DNA of 64,000 bases from Bin5 sp965221345 (GCA_965221345.1 CBDCSD010000002.1:558001-622000), one strand, 5' to 3'; numbered from the stretch's first letter, positions 36,231-45,435 are shown. Numbers and translations are program-made. The notes: generated from the letters alone by a model not told the origin.

Positions 36231-37046
36231 ATGGAGACTCTGACGCTCAATGACGGTGGACGTCTTCCTGTATTGGGGTTGGGCACATGGCAGATGGGGG
36301 GCGGCCGCAGCCGCGACTATTCGCAGGACGACGAGATGACGGCCCTGATCCGGGATGCGATCAAGATGGGGTATACGCATATCGACACGGCGGAGTTGTA
36401 TGGCGTCGGTCATTGCGAGGAGTTGGTGGGGCGGGCGATGCAGGATTTCGCGCGTGAGGAAATTTTCCTGACGACAAAGGTATTGGCCGACAATGTACGC
36501 TACGACGATCTGTTACGGGCGCTGGACCGCAGCCTGGAACATTTGCAGACGGATCATGCCGATCTTTACCTCATCCACTGGCCCAATCCGGATGTACCGC
36601 TGGAAGAATCTTTCAGGGCACTCAACCGGGTGGTGGCGGAGGGGCGGGTGAAGCGGGTCGGGGTGAGCAATTTTGATGTTGCGCTGCTGCGGGAAGCGCA
36701 GGAGCTGTGCGAGACGCCGGTTGTGACCAACCAGGTGCGCTACAATCTTTACACGCGCGCGCCGGAGCAGGACGGGTTGCTGCGCTACTGCCAGGAGAAC
36801 AATATCGTCCTGACCGCGTATTCGCCCTTAAAGGATGGGGTGATGCAGAACGAAACGGTGCAGGCGGTTGCCAGTAAGCATGGCGCAACCGCGGCACAGG
36901 TTGCGATTCGCTGGCTGACGCGGCAGCCGCAGGTGGTGACGATACCGATGTCGACGAACCGCGACCATTTGCGACAGAATCTGGAGGCGCTGACGCTGGC
37001 GTTGGATGAAGAGGATGTGCAGCGGCTGAATCAGGCTTCCAGTTAA
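36231..37046 (+). CDS. Aldo/keto reductase
   Basis: 271 residues. The catalytic tetrad is visible: D and Y in HIDTAELYG (about 49-56), K in TTKV (about 82-85) and H in LIHWP (about 112). NADPH-binding elements include PLKDGVMQN and TIPMSTNRDHL. It reduces aldehydes or ketones, in this family from small sugars to glyoxals. Start ATG 36231 with AAGGAG about 11 bases upstream. The TldD gene follows 28 bases after its stop. Confidence 0.93.
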   Translation: METLTLNDGGRLPVLGLGTWQMGGGRSRDYSQDDEMTALIRDAIKMGYTHIDTAELYGVGHCEELVGRAMQDFAREEIFLTTKVLADNVRYDDLLRALDRSLEHLQTDHADLYLIHWPNPDVPLEESFRALNRVVAEGRVKRVGVSNFDVALLREAQELCETPVVTNQVRYNLYTRAPEQDGLLRYCQENNIVLTAYSPLKDGVMQNETVQAVASKHGATAAQVAIRWLTRQPQVVTIPMSTNRDHLRQNLEALTLALDEEDVQRLNQASS

Positions 37047-37089
37047 GCCCAGTTCACGGGCCACATAAGCTGTAATGACAGGAGAACTT

Positions 37090-38478
37090 ATGCTTCCTAC
37101 TGAATCAATGCGCCGGGTATTGGACGCCGCGCTTGCGAACGGCGGCGACCTGGCAGAAATCTATCTGGAAAACAAAGAGAGTCTTTCCCTGACCCTGGAC
37201 GAGGGCCGTCTGGAGAATGCAACGCAGGGCAACGACATCGGCGGGGGCGTGCGCGTTTTTTACGGCAATAACGCGGCTTATGCCTACACCGACGATCTCA
37301 CCGAGGAGTCGCTGATGGAGGCCGCCGCGGTGGCGTCGGCCGCGGCACGGAACGCAAACAATGCGCAGGTGTGCGCCGATCTGACAAAGCGTGAGAGCAA
37401 GGTCATGTCCAGGATCGAGCGCCCGTTCGAGCAGATGTCGATCCAGGACAAGGCCGGTATTCTGCGGCAGATGGACGAGGTGACGCGGCGGCACAGCCCG
37501 CACGTCGTCAGCGTGCAGTGCGGGTATACCGAGTCGCGGCGTCGGGTCTGGGTTTACAATTCCGACGGCGTCTGGGCGGAGGATGACCGCTCCTTTTTGG
37601 AATTCCGCGGGCAGGTGGCGGCACAGAAGGGTGACGTGCGCCAGTCCAGCGCGACGGGGGTGGGCGGCCAGGTCGGGCTGGAGTTTTTTGACGACCGCGA
37701 CCCGGTGGCGATGATGCCGGAAGCGGCAGACACGGCGCTGCTGATGTTGGACGCGAGGCCAGCGCCGGCCGGCGAGATGCCGGTCGTGATCACCAACGGC
37801 TGGGGGGGCGTGCTCTTCCATGAGGCCTGCGGCCACTGTATGGAGGCCGACTTTATCACGAAGGGGGCATCGGCCTATACGGGGCTGGTAGGCGAGAAGG
37901 TGGGGCCGGATTTCCTGACTGCTTATGACGACGGCACGATCCCGGGCCGGCGGGGGACGATGCGCTTCGATGACGAGGGTGCGCCGACCAACCGGACCGT
38001 GCTGATCGAGAACGGGATTCTGAAGGAGTATATGTGGGATCTGACTGAAGCGCGGCGCGCTGGCCGAGAGTCGACGGGGAATGGACGGCGCCAGTCGTTC
38101 CGCCACATGCCGATGCCGAGGATGACGAACACCTATATCGAGGCCGGCCCGCACGACCCGGAGGAGATCATCCGCTCGGTGAAAAAGGGGCTGTATGCCA
38201 AGAAACTGGGCGGCGGCCAAGTGGAAATCGGCCGCGGGGATTACGTTTTCACGGTCACTGAGGGCTGGCTGATCGAGGACGGCAAGCTTACTGAGCCGGT
38301 GCGGGGCGCTACGCTGGTCGGGAACGGGCCGGAAACGCTGCGTCAAATCGACATGATCGGCACAGATATGTCACTGGATCCAGGGCGGGGCATGTGCGGC
38401 AAGGGGCAGTGGGCGCGGGTCAGCGTCGGCCAGCCGACCGTGCGCGTGCCGAAGCTGACCGTTGGCGGAACTGAGTGA
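37090..38478 (+). CDS. tldD: TldD-type metalloprotease subunit
   Basis: 462 residues from ATG 37090 (AGGAG 5 bases upstream; ATG 37075 is in frame but has no site). The zinc motif HExxxH is H244-E-A-C-G-H249, the active feature of TldD. TldD and TldE (PmbA) form a heterodimer that trims unfolded peptides and matures some RiPPs in other bacteria; TldE is the next gene. Full-length and intact. No RiPP precursor is recognisable beside it. Confidence 0.95.
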   Translation: MLPTESMRRVLDAALANGGDLAEIYLENKESLSLTLDEGRLENATQGNDIGGGVRVFYGNNAAYAYTDDLTEESLMEAAAVASAAARNANNAQVCADLTKRESKVMSRIERPFEQMSIQDKAGILRQMDEVTRRHSPHVVSVQCGYTESRRRVWVYNSDGVWAEDDRSFLEFRGQVAAQKGDVRQSSATGVGGQVGLEFFDDRDPVAMMPEAADTALLMLDARPAPAGEMPVVITNGWGGVLFHEACGHCMEADFITKGASAYTGLVGEKVGPDFLTAYDDGTIPGRRGTMRFDDEGAPTNRTVLIENGILKEYMWDLTEARRAGRESTGNGRRQSFRHMPMPRMTNTYIEAGPHDPEEIIRSVKKGLYAKKLGGGQVEIGRGDYVFTVTEGWLIEDGKLTEPVRGATLVGNGPETLRQIDMIGTDMSLDPGRGMCGKGQWARVSVGQPTVRVPKLTVGGTE

Positions 38479-38481
38479 ACG

Positions 38482-38522
38482 GCAGTGGTCAGTGGTCAGT
38501 GGTCAGTGGTCGGTGGTTAGTA
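38482..38522. repeat. GTGGTCA heptamer array after tldD
   Basis: GAACGGCAGTGGTCA followed by AGTGGTCAGTGGTCA units and CGGTGGTTAG, beginning 4 bases past the tldD stop. The GAACGGCAGTGG lead-in is identical after the tldE stop. Confidence 0.85.
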
Positions 38523-38576
38523 TTTTGAGACATCAGATCAGCCTGCGCCTCTAGGGGCGAGACGAGGAGTATACAC

Positions 38577-39929
38577 GTGGACTATCTTGAATTTGCCCGG
38601 GATGTTGTATCCCAGGCGGTCGAGCGGGGTGTCGAGGCGGAAGCCTATATCAGTGTCGGGCAGAATACGTCAGTCAATGTTGATCGGGGAGATGTGGAGA
38701 AGCTTTCGCAGGCGGGCTCGAAAGGGCTGGGCGTGCGGGTGATCGTGGACGGCAGGATGGGATATGCTTACACGTCTGATTTCGGGACTAGCAGCATCGG
38801 GAAGACAATCGATGCGGCCGTCGCGCTGGCCGAGGTCGCGGACGGCGATGAATTCCGCTCGCTGCCGGAGCCGCAACCGATTCCGGACGATGATCTGGAC
38901 GTTTATGATCAGGCAATCGTAGACCTGCCGATCGGACGCAAAGTTGAGATGGCCAAACGGATTGAGAAGGCCGCGTTTCGCTACGATGAACGCGTCGTGC
39001 TGACCAATCGCTGCACGCTGATGAGCCAGTACGGGAGTGTGGCGATTGCCAACTCGAAGGGCATCGCCGGCAGTTACGACAAGAGTTTCATTGGCGGCTT
39101 TGTGATGGCAATGGCGGCGGACGAGAATGATCGTTCGATGGCGTTCGGCTTCGACTTTGGCTCGCGGCTGGCCGACTTTATGCCGACCGGGATCGGTACA
39201 GACGCGGCCCGCAAGGCGGTCGGCATGTTGGGCGGCAAGCCGGTGCCAACACAGAGGGCGTCGGTGGTTTATTCGCCGATGGCGGCGACGAGCGTGCTGG
39301 GCGCGCTCTCGCGGGCGCTGGGCGCGGACGCGATGCAGCGCAACCGTTCTTTTCTCGAGGGCAAGATTGGCCAGACTGTCGCGGCGGATATGGTCTCGGT
39401 GCTGGACAACGGGCGGCTGCCCGGCGGGATCGCCACGCGCCCGTTCGACGACGAAGGCGTACCCACCGCGGCAACGCGGCTGATTGATGAAGGGGTCTTG
39501 CAGACGGCCTTGTATGACCACTACACGGCCACACGCGACGGCACGGCGAGTTCCACGGGCAACGCCGGCCGCAGTTCCCACGCATCGATGCCGACGCTGG
39601 ACGCCAGCAACTTCTACTTCCAACCCGGCCACGAGACTCCAGAGGAAGTGATCGGCGGGGTGGAACAGGGACTGTATGTGGAGAGCGTGATGAATACGGC
39701 CAGCATCAACCCGATCAGCGGCGATTATTCGATTTCGGCGAAGGGCTACTGGATCGAGAACGGGGAAATGAGCCATCCTGTCAACGAGGTGACGATCGCT
39801 TTGCCGATGCAGGAGTTGCTGCACAATATCAAGGCGATTGGGAACGACTTGACCTTTGTGCCGATGATGGGCGCGATGGGGTCGCCGACGATTCGAGTGG
39901 ACGGGGTGATGATTGGGGGGAGCGGGTGA
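38577..39929 (+). CDS. PmbA/TldE-type metalloprotease-like subunit
   Basis: 450 residues, GTG start with GAGGAG upstream. The overall fold matches TldD, but the HExxxH zinc motif is absent, as in TldE proteins, where this chain is the non-metal subunit of the TldD/TldE heterodimer. Conserved parts include RGDVEKLSQAGSKGLGVRV near 35-55, GGIATRPFDDEGVPT and TRDGTASSTGNAGRSSHASM. It follows tldD by about 98 bases with only a heptamer repeat between. Confidence 0.93.
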   Translation: MDYLEFARDVVSQAVERGVEAEAYISVGQNTSVNVDRGDVEKLSQAGSKGLGVRVIVDGRMGYAYTSDFGTSSIGKTIDAAVALAEVADGDEFRSLPEPQPIPDDDLDVYDQAIVDLPIGRKVEMAKRIEKAAFRYDERVVLTNRCTLMSQYGSVAIANSKGIAGSYDKSFIGGFVMAMAADENDRSMAFGFDFGSRLADFMPTGIGTDAARKAVGMLGGKPVPTQRASVVYSPMAATSVLGALSRALGADAMQRNRSFLEGKIGQTVAADMVSVLDNGRLPGGIATRPFDDEGVPTAATRLIDEGVLQTALYDHYTATRDGTASSTGNAGRSSHASMPTLDASNFYFQPGHETPEEVIGGVEQGLYVESVMNTASINPISGDYSISAKGYWIENGEMSHPVNEVTIALPMQELLHNIKAIGNDLTFVPMMGAMGSPTIRVDGVMIGGSG

Positions 39930-39930
39930 A

Positions 39931-39952
39931 CGGCAGTGGTTAGTGGTTAGTA
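39931..39952. repeat. GTGGTTA heptamer array after tldE
   Basis: CGGCAGTGGTTAGTGGTTAG directly after the stop, with the same GAACGGCAGTGG lead-in as at 38478. Confidence 0.8.
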
Positions 39953-39979
39953 ACCGCTATGACCACTTTATGCTATTGA

Positions 39980-40213
39980 TTAGCGTGCGGCGGGCGTAGA
40001 CTTGGATCTCACGAGTTTATGGCGGCGTATCGTGATCTGATCTGGGCGCAGACCGAGGGACTCAAGTGTGCTTCCGTCTGGCGCGCTGAATTCAACTTCA
40101 TACGCTTCGCCGTCGGCAAGGATCTCAACTACTGTGCCGAATTGCCCGCGGCTGAGATTGTATTCAGGCAGGTCGCATGTGAGGGCGACCAAATCAAGCA
40201 GTTCGATGTTCAT
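39980..40213 (-). CDS. DUF4926 family small protein
   Basis: 77 residues. The pattern LLDLVALTCDLPEYNLSRGQ and GTVVEILADGEAYEVEFSA, then LGLRPDQITIRRH, is the DUF4926 signature, a small beta-rich protein often found next to toxin-antitoxin-like genes such as DUF6883. A partner DUF6883 gene is not seen. The function is unknown; the minus orientation converges on the TldE gene. Confidence 0.8.
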   Translation of the reverse strand: MNIELLDLVALTCDLPEYNLSRGQFGTVVEILADGEAYEVEFSAPDGSTLESLGLRPDQITIRRHKLVRSKSTPAAR

Positions 40214-40427
40214 GGGCTCACACCTCCCGTTTTCCGACTGGTCTTGTAGGGAATCACGTATTACTGCCGAATGGTTGCATACCGAATGACAGGAACCGGT
40301 GGATACGCCCCAGACTTGGGGATGTCAATCTTATAACTGCAGGCATCTAGCTTTCATTCGGTGTAAACGACCAGAGGTAGTAAGAGTCATGTACCCTAGT
40401 TAAGACCCATCTCTCAGGAATTTTGGT

Positions 40428-40694
40428 ATGCCTACGATATCGATGTTCTATGGCATCATAGTCAGGATGTATTATGCGCCTAAAGAGCATCCCCCTCCAC
40501 ACTTTCACGTCTATTACTCTGAGCACAGCGCGAAAGTTGACATTCGCACTTGTGAAATTATGGAGGGCCAGCTACCAAGAAGACAAACCAAGTTGGTTCT
40601 GGCATGGGCAGAGCTTCACCAGGAGGATCTCTTGGCAGATTGGGCACTCGTCATGAATGGGGAGGAACCATTCAGAATTCCACCGTTGCGGTGA
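40428..40694 (+). CDS. DUF4160 family protein
   Basis: 88 residues. MPTISMFYGIIVRMYYAPKE and HPPPHFHVYYSEHSAKVDI are the DUF4160 core, including the PPHFHV motif. DUF4160 genes usually pair with DUF2442, and that partner follows 10 bases downstream. These pairs are toxin-antitoxin-like by genomic behaviour, but the activity has not been fixed to my knowledge. Local GC is lower than the neighbours. No clear Shine-Dalgarno; CAGGAA lies about 9 bases upstream. Confidence 0.85.
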   Translation: MPTISMFYGIIVRMYYAPKEHPPPHFHVYYSEHSAKVDIRTCEIMEGQLPRRQTKLVLAWAELHQEDLLADWALVMNGEEPFRIPPLR

Positions 40695-40704
40695 GACAAG
40701 TTCA

Positions 40705-40953
40705 ATGTATCCTGCCGTTGTTTCTGTCGCGTGTGAAGAGGATTATACACTGTCAGTAGCCTTTGAGAATGGGGAGGCCGGGCTACTGGATATGAAGCCA
40801 TACTTGGAATTCGGTGTTTTCAAAGAAATCAAAGACCCGGAAATCTTTGAAACGGTTCATGTGTCTTTTGACACTATAGCCTGGGCGTCCGGCGCTGACC
40901 TCGACCCAGAGTTCGTTTACGACAAATGCAGCCTCACGCAGCGGGAGAGATAG
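40705..40953 (+). CDS. DUF2442 family protein
   Basis: 82 residues from ATG 40705, 10 bases after the DUF4160 stop. YTLSVAFENGEAGLLDMKPY, FGVFKEIKDPEIF and TIAWASGADLDPEFVYD are the standard DUF2442 features. It is the usual partner of DUF4160. An in-frame upstream ATG at 40657 lies inside the DUF4160 gene and is not needed. Confidence 0.88.
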   Translation: MYPAVVSVACEEDYTLSVAFENGEAGLLDMKPYLEFGVFKEIKDPEIFETVHVSFDTIAWASGADLDPEFVYDKCSLTQRER

Positions 40954-41187
40954 GCGAAATCGAGGGAACGCGGGCATCCTATCAATGTGCCCGATATGGT
41001 CATCTGTAGACACCGATAGCGCAGTTGATATCGCCGCCTTTGCGCTAGCCCGCTACCGTCAGACTTAAGGGCATGGCCGCTCCTGGAAGCTCGGGCAGGT
41101 TGACCGCGTGCCCAGTGTCCGGTTGGACAAGTCAGGCGTATTGACGTTAAATGGAAGCCTGCCCACTCGTCCACCGGAGCATTTTCT

Positions 41188-42429
41188 TTGTCCCGCTCGC
41201 ACGACCCCTACGCAGCATTTCGCATACGCGACTACCGCCTTTACGTGATCGGCTGGGTGGTGGCGCGGATGGCGACCTATATTCAGAGTATCGCGATTGC
41301 CTGGGAGATTTACCAGCGCACGGGAGAGGCTCTCTCGCTGGGGTTGGTGGGACTGGCGCAGGCGCTGCCGCTGATGGTCTTGGCGCTGCCGGCGGGTCTG
41401 TTGGCGGACCGTTATGAACGGCGGCGGTTGTCGATCATCAGCTTGCTGGGGATGACGGTAACATCGCTGGCGCTGGCTGCATTCTCGATCACGGAAGGTC
41501 CGGTGGGATGGATGTATGCGCTGCTCTTCCTGGACGCCAGCATGATGACGGTGGGACGTCCGGCGCGGACGGCGTTGCTGCCGCAGCTGGTGCCGGCGGA
41601 GGTTTTTCCGAACGCGGTGACGTGGAACATGAGCCTGATGCATATTGCGTCGGTGGTGGGGCCGGCGCTGGGCGGCATCGTGGTTGCCGTCAGCGTACAG
41701 AGTGCGTATTTTGTGGCTGCAGCGGGTTCGATGTGGCTGGCGTTTATCCTTACCCGCATCCAATTTCGACCGACGGACGAGAAGCCGGAGCCGGCCAACT
41801 GGAAGACGCTGCTTGGCGGGATCAGTTTTGTGTGGGACAAACGAATATTGTTCGCAATCATGGCGCTGGACCTGTTTGCGGTGCTACTGGGCGGGGCGGT
41901 CTACCTGCTGCCGATCTTTGCCGAGGATATTTTGAACGTGGGGCCGAAGGGGTTCGGGTACTTGCGTGCGGCGCCGGCGGTCGGGGCATTTTTGATGGCT
42001 GTGGCGATGGTCTATCTGCCGCCGATGAAGCGGGCGGGGCGGGGGCTGCTGCTGGCGGTGGCCGGGTTCGGCGTGGCGACGATTGTTTTCGGCTTTTCGC
42101 AGAATTTCGCGCTTTCGTGGGTGATGCTATTTCTGACGGGGGCGCTGGACAATATCAGCATGGTGGTGCGGCAGACGCTGACACAACTGCTGACGCCGGA
42201 CCGGATGCGGGGGCGTGTGTCGGCGGTGAGCGGGATTTTCATCGGGGCGTCGAATGAGCTGGGCGGCTTTGAGTCGGGGCTGGTGGCGCATTATTTCGGG
42301 CCGGTGATTTCGGTGGTGAGTGGGGGGATTGGGACGATCCTGGTTGTGACCGGCGCGGCGGCGCTGTCGCCGCAGTTGCTGCGGCTGGGTGCGCTGCACG
42401 AGGCGCGGGCGGAGGAGAAGGAGGCGTGA
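41188..42429 (+). CDS. Major facilitator superfamily transporter (EntS/drug-exporter-like)
   Basis: 413 residues, about 12 spans. TTG start with CCGGAGC upstream and the family's PYAAFRIRDYRLYVIGWVVA N-terminus. LLADRYERRRLSII after the second span is the MFS motif A region. Resembles the MFS_3/EntS group that exports drugs or siderophores, but there is no siderophore locus beside it. The C-terminal tail is Ala/Glu-rich. The base composition is typical of its neighbours. Confidence 0.9.
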   Translation: MSRSHDPYAAFRIRDYRLYVIGWVVARMATYIQSIAIAWEIYQRTGEALSLGLVGLAQALPLMVLALPAGLLADRYERRRLSIISLLGMTVTSLALAAFSITEGPVGWMYALLFLDASMMTVGRPARTALLPQLVPAEVFPNAVTWNMSLMHIASVVGPALGGIVVAVSVQSAYFVAAAGSMWLAFILTRIQFRPTDEKPEPANWKTLLGGISFVWDKRILFAIMALDLFAVLLGGAVYLLPIFAEDILNVGPKGFGYLRAAPAVGAFLMAVAMVYLPPMKRAGRGLLLAVAGFGVATIVFGFSQNFALSWVMLFLTGALDNISMVVRQTLTQLLTPDRMRGRVSAVSGIFIGASNELGGFESGLVAHYFGPVISVVSGGIGTILVVTGAAALSPQLLRLGALHEARAEEKEA

Positions 42430-42573
42430 GGATAGAAGCTCCTTGGGACACTGCTCTATTGGTCAACCCTGCGCTACAGCCGAGACGACTGGACGCAGCC
42501 ATCCACTCTGTTTAATTCCTTCCCCATTTGGTGTAGCTCAAACATCAGATTCCACGGAATTGAAATTACCCTC

Positions 42574-42611
42574 TTGACAATTGCCGGAAGATTGTGTACT
42601 ATGTAGTACAC
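42574..42611 (+). promoter_or_regulatory. Promoter with overlapping palindromic operator of the XRE gene
   Basis: TTGACA 42574-42579, 17-base spacer, TACTAT 42597-42602. The perfect 18-bp palindrome GTGTACTATGTAGTACAC (42594-42611) covers the -10 and the start point. The gene's ATG follows at once (42612), so the predicted transcript start (about 42609) makes a leaderless or nearly leaderless message. This suggests autoregulation by the encoded repressor. Confidence 0.75.
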
Positions 42612-42962
42612 ATGACATTCGGCAAGTATATCCGTACAGTACGCGAAAAGTGGTTCAAGGAAGACCGTTCTTACTCTGTGCGCCAGGTAGCTCAGCGCAT
42701 CGGTGTCGAACCGTCCTACTTGAGCAAAATCGAGCGAGACCATGTCGCGCCCCCTTCGGAGGCCGCCATCACCCGCTTGGCCCAGGAGTTGGGCGAAGAC
42801 CCTGACCTCTTGCTCGCCATGGCGGGCAAAGTCTCCAGCGACCTTCAACACATCATCCTACACCGGCCGCAGCTATTCGCCGACCTGCTCCGGCAACTGA
42901 AAGATGCACCCGATCACGCGATTCAGAGCGTCGCCCGCGAGATAAGAGACGGAGATTGGTAA
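42612..42962 (+). CDS. XRE-family HTH transcriptional regulator
   Basis: 116 residues from ATG 42612; an upstream in-frame GTG (42594) lies in the operator. The HTH spans about 22-60 (YSVRQVAQRIGVEPSYLSKI, then ITRLAQELGEDPDLLLAMA), a classic Cro/CI type. The C-terminal helices (DLQHIILHRPQLFADLLRQL) probably dimerise. The promoter palindrome next to its start suggests autoregulation. It precedes the unknown 43005 gene by 42 bases; a message from the operator promoter probably covers both. Confidence 0.85.
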   Translation: MTFGKYIRTVREKWFKEDRSYSVRQVAQRIGVEPSYLSKIERDHVAPPSEAAITRLAQELGEDPDLLLAMAGKVSSDLQHIILHRPQLFADLLRQLKDAPDHAIQSVAREIRDGDW

Positions 42963-43004
42963 GGGCCGGTGTTACAAACAGAAAGGACCCAGGAGGTTCC
43001 AGCA

Positions 43005-43979
43005 ATGATTGAACTGAAAAGAGATCAACTGATTTTTCGATTTCCGGAGGTACATAAGGATGCCGAGTGCCGGATCTCGTTCCAGCGCACATTGCGCATA
43101 CCGGACGATAACCGGGACTATTCGTTGCCGCCGGGCCTTGGAGAGTTTCCCCTCAATCTAGTGGACGACTATGGTGACAGTGTGCCGGCTACTTGGGGCG
43201 CGCACGGAGGCGTCTTCCTGCCGATGTACCAGGCCGAAGCGCTGTGGCTCGATTTTGACGGTTCGTATCCGATGGCGGTGAAGGTGGCGGCCGGCAAGAT
43301 CAATGCGGTGACGGGTGAGAGCTGGGAGAACGAGCTTTCAGGCGAGCCCCAAGACTATGTCGTCATTCCCGATCAGCCTTGGTTGGACGGATTCAGTGTG
43401 ATGAAGGGGATGATCCGGCAGTTTGTGGCCATGCCCCTGGGCGAAGGTTACACGGCCGAGGAGCAGTTGACTGGGGAGGCGGAGCACGGCGGGCTTCAGA
43501 TTGTGGTCTATCCTATTAAAGCATCCTATTACGAGGTGGAAGAAGAAGAGTACATGCCTATTGCTTATGCCCCGCTACGTGTCTCCTCCCCACCCGCTGA
43601 GATGGGACTAGCTCCCGGTGGTCTCATGCGCCAGGAGATATACGAGGACGATTACGGCATTGAGGCGTGGGACACGACGGTGCGCTCCCGTTGTTACGTG
43701 CATATTCTGAACAGTGTGCAGTTTCTTAGTGTTACTGGCGCAAGGCCGCCGAGCAAGCCGCCAACGGCAAGGGGATATACGGCGGCGGGTCTGCCGTGGT
43801 TCGACTATTACGGCGGTGACCTGAAGGCGTTAGAGGGCGCGCAGGAGTTGGCGGGACTGGACAGTGTTGCGGTGAAAAAGCTGAAGAAGGGTGAGGGGAT
43901 GCTGGCGGATAATGAGCCGGTAGAGCCGAAGGTGGTGAAGAGGCTGGGTAAGGGGAAGGTGAGAGAGGGGGAGTTTTAG
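43005..43979 (+). CDS. Hypothetical protein (324 aa)
   Basis: Start ATG 43005 with AGGAGG 7 bases upstream. The protein begins MIELKRDQLIFRFPEVHKDA and is soluble, beta-rich, with conserved-looking blocks such as PLYQAEALWLDFDGSYPMAVK (approximate wording of 76-95), VMKGMIRQFVAMPLGEGYTA and GIEAWDTTVRSRCYVHI. I recall similar uncharacterised proteins in actinobacteria and cyanobacteria, without a named function. No catalytic motif, signal peptide or span is visible. A Lys-rich end (KKLKKGEGML) closes it. Following an autoregulated XRE gene, it might be the regulated partner. Confidence 0.7.
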   Translation: MIELKRDQLIFRFPEVHKDAECRISFQRTLRIPDDNRDYSLPPGLGEFPLNLVDDYGDSVPATWGAHGGVFLPMYQAEALWLDFDGSYPMAVKVAAGKINAVTGESWENELSGEPQDYVVIPDQPWLDGFSVMKGMIRQFVAMPLGEGYTAEEQLTGEAEHGGLQIVVYPIKASYYEVEEEEYMPIAYAPLRVSSPPAEMGLAPGGLMRQEIYEDDYGIEAWDTTVRSRCYVHILNSVQFLSVTGARPPSKPPTARGYTAAGLPWFDYYGGDLKALEGAQELAGLDSVAVKKLKKGEGMLADNEPVEPKVVKRLGKGKVREGEF

Positions 43980-44315
43980 GGTCTTGGAAGATCGCGGCAC
44001 TTGAAAAGCGCTATGCCTCGCTGCGCGACTCCAGTCTGTTAGAGGGAAGGCGGTGAGGCTGGCGCGTTTTTCGTGCGGGATTTCGCTGAGGAAGAGAGCC
44101 CTGCAATACTTCGCGTGATGAGTCAGGAATTTCGTGGATCGGCTGCTGTTCCCCTGTCCAGAGATTTGCGAGGAAGTGCGTCGGCCTTTCGTACGTTTAT
44201 TACGACGACTGTGTTCTTCATCATCGCAGACAGGTTGTCTGTGGCGGCTGTACCTTGCGAGATCGCTGGAGCCATGCCCGTTGGTGATGGGATATGCTTG
44301 GTAGTGTTTCGGCTG
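43980..44315. other. Intergenic stretch, no gene supported
   Basis: Between convergent genes. A plus-strand open frame from 44073 mostly overlaps the protease gene in antisense and lacks a ribosome site. No terminator hairpin was clear. Confidence 0.4.
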
Positions 44316-45332
44316 CTATGCGTCTTCGGCATCATAGAACCTCCACCCTTCAAACTGCCGTTGATCACCTATCGCGTCGCCAATTAAGCCCGGTTGAACC
44401 TCGACTCTCTGACGCACTACCTCTCCTTCGCTGACATATCTGTGAGAGCCCCCTGACATGCTTTCAATCAAAGCACGCTGAAATGTGTAACTGGCACGGT
44501 CCTGGCTCCCCAAAACAGAGTTCACTTCAAAAGGAGTAGTAAGTTCCAATTCTTCGGCAATGTTATCATACAACTCCTTTATGAGGTAGTAGAATTCCCA
44601 TGAAGGCGTTTCAATAGGAAGCCCGAGGAGTTCCCGAGCCTCGCGGCGATAGACTGTATAGTCGTGGCTCCCTGATTCACTGCAAAGAAAGTCAAGAATC
44701 TTGTCTATATCTTCCTGTCTGTCCATATGATTGGACAGGAGACGCCGTCCGAGCATACGGATCTGTGAGCGAATTCGATAGGTATGTCCAAGTACGAGAG
44801 GATGAACTTCCTGCGTAAGACTTTCAAATATCTGAGCGATCGGCTCATGACCCAACGCCTCGCGCGCCTGTTCGAGGAAGGCAGTCACATCTTCCACGCT
44901 TACAGGTACCCTTGCTGCCGGTTCACCTCCGGGCAGTTGAGGATTTAGAGGAGTAGTCACACTAGGGTCAATAGGGCCCAACGTGGCCTGTTTGGTCATT
45001 TCCAAGTTATCGGCTCCAAGGCAGAGTAGTGTCCCTGCACTATGGCACTTCGCCGGAATAATGATTTCAAGTTCATCACAGAATGTGCGGAGAAGATTGG
45101 CGAGACTCCACGCAGAAAGGGTCTCACCGCCTCTTGTATAGAGTATCAGGGAAATCTTGTCGACAACTTTGATAATGTCGAGATGGTGAACGAATAAGTC
45201 GAGTACTTCAGAGGCCATTCTGGTTTCAAGGTCGCGCCGATCTCCTGTGAAGTATACAAGCACTTTCGAGTTGCGCGCCTGCTCAATGTCCTTATAGAGA
45301 GCGATTCTCTCCGCGTCCATGGAAAGCTCCAA
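44316..45332 (-). CDS. SDH/ClpP-like serine protease
   Basis: 338 residues. The fold of the SDH-proteinase (PF01972-like) group is indicated by ISLILYTRGGETLSAWSLAN, which carries the oxyanion-type RGG, then KCHSAGTLLCLGAD with nucleophile S98, and LGPIDPS with D122. The N-terminus (MDAERIALYKDIEQARNSKV) and the helical C-terminal half, rich in LYDNIAEELEL-type helices, fit this soluble group. Genes of this kind occur in accessory and defence-type islands, though their substrates are unknown. The start (ATG 45332) has GGAAAG-like bases upstream only weakly. The IS element begins about 100 bases upstream of it. Confidence 0.75.
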   Translation of the reverse strand: MELSMDAERIALYKDIEQARNSKVLVYFTGDRRDLETRMASEVLDLFVHHLDIIKVVDKISLILYTRGGETLSAWSLANLLRTFCDELEIIIPAKCHSAGTLLCLGADNLEMTKQATLGPIDPSVTTPLNPQLPGGEPAARVPVSVEDVTAFLEQAREALGHEPIAQIFESLTQEVHPLVLGHTYRIRSQIRMLGRRLLSNHMDRQEDIDKILDFLCSESGSHDYTVYRREARELLGLPIETPSWEFYYLIKELYDNIAEELELTTPFEVNSVLGSQDRASYTFQRALIESMSGGSHRYVSEGEVVRQRVEVQPGLIGDAIGDQRQFEGWRFYDAEDA

Positions 45333-45435
45333 TATGGGGGATAAAGGTTACGTTTCGAGCGTCTTGCAAGAGGATGGGCAGTTTCCCTAGACCAAGCACC
45401 TAGGAAACTGCTTAGGCCTCACTCAAACGTACTAA

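Noticed and set aside
43990..44015. Similarity of CGGCACTTGAAAAGCGCTATGCC to a stretch near 46599
   Set aside because: Only about 20 bases with mismatches and no extended similarity; could be chance.
44073..44387. Plus-strand open frame overlapping the protease gene end
   Set aside because: Mostly antisense to a recognised protease and lacks a ribosome site or domain.
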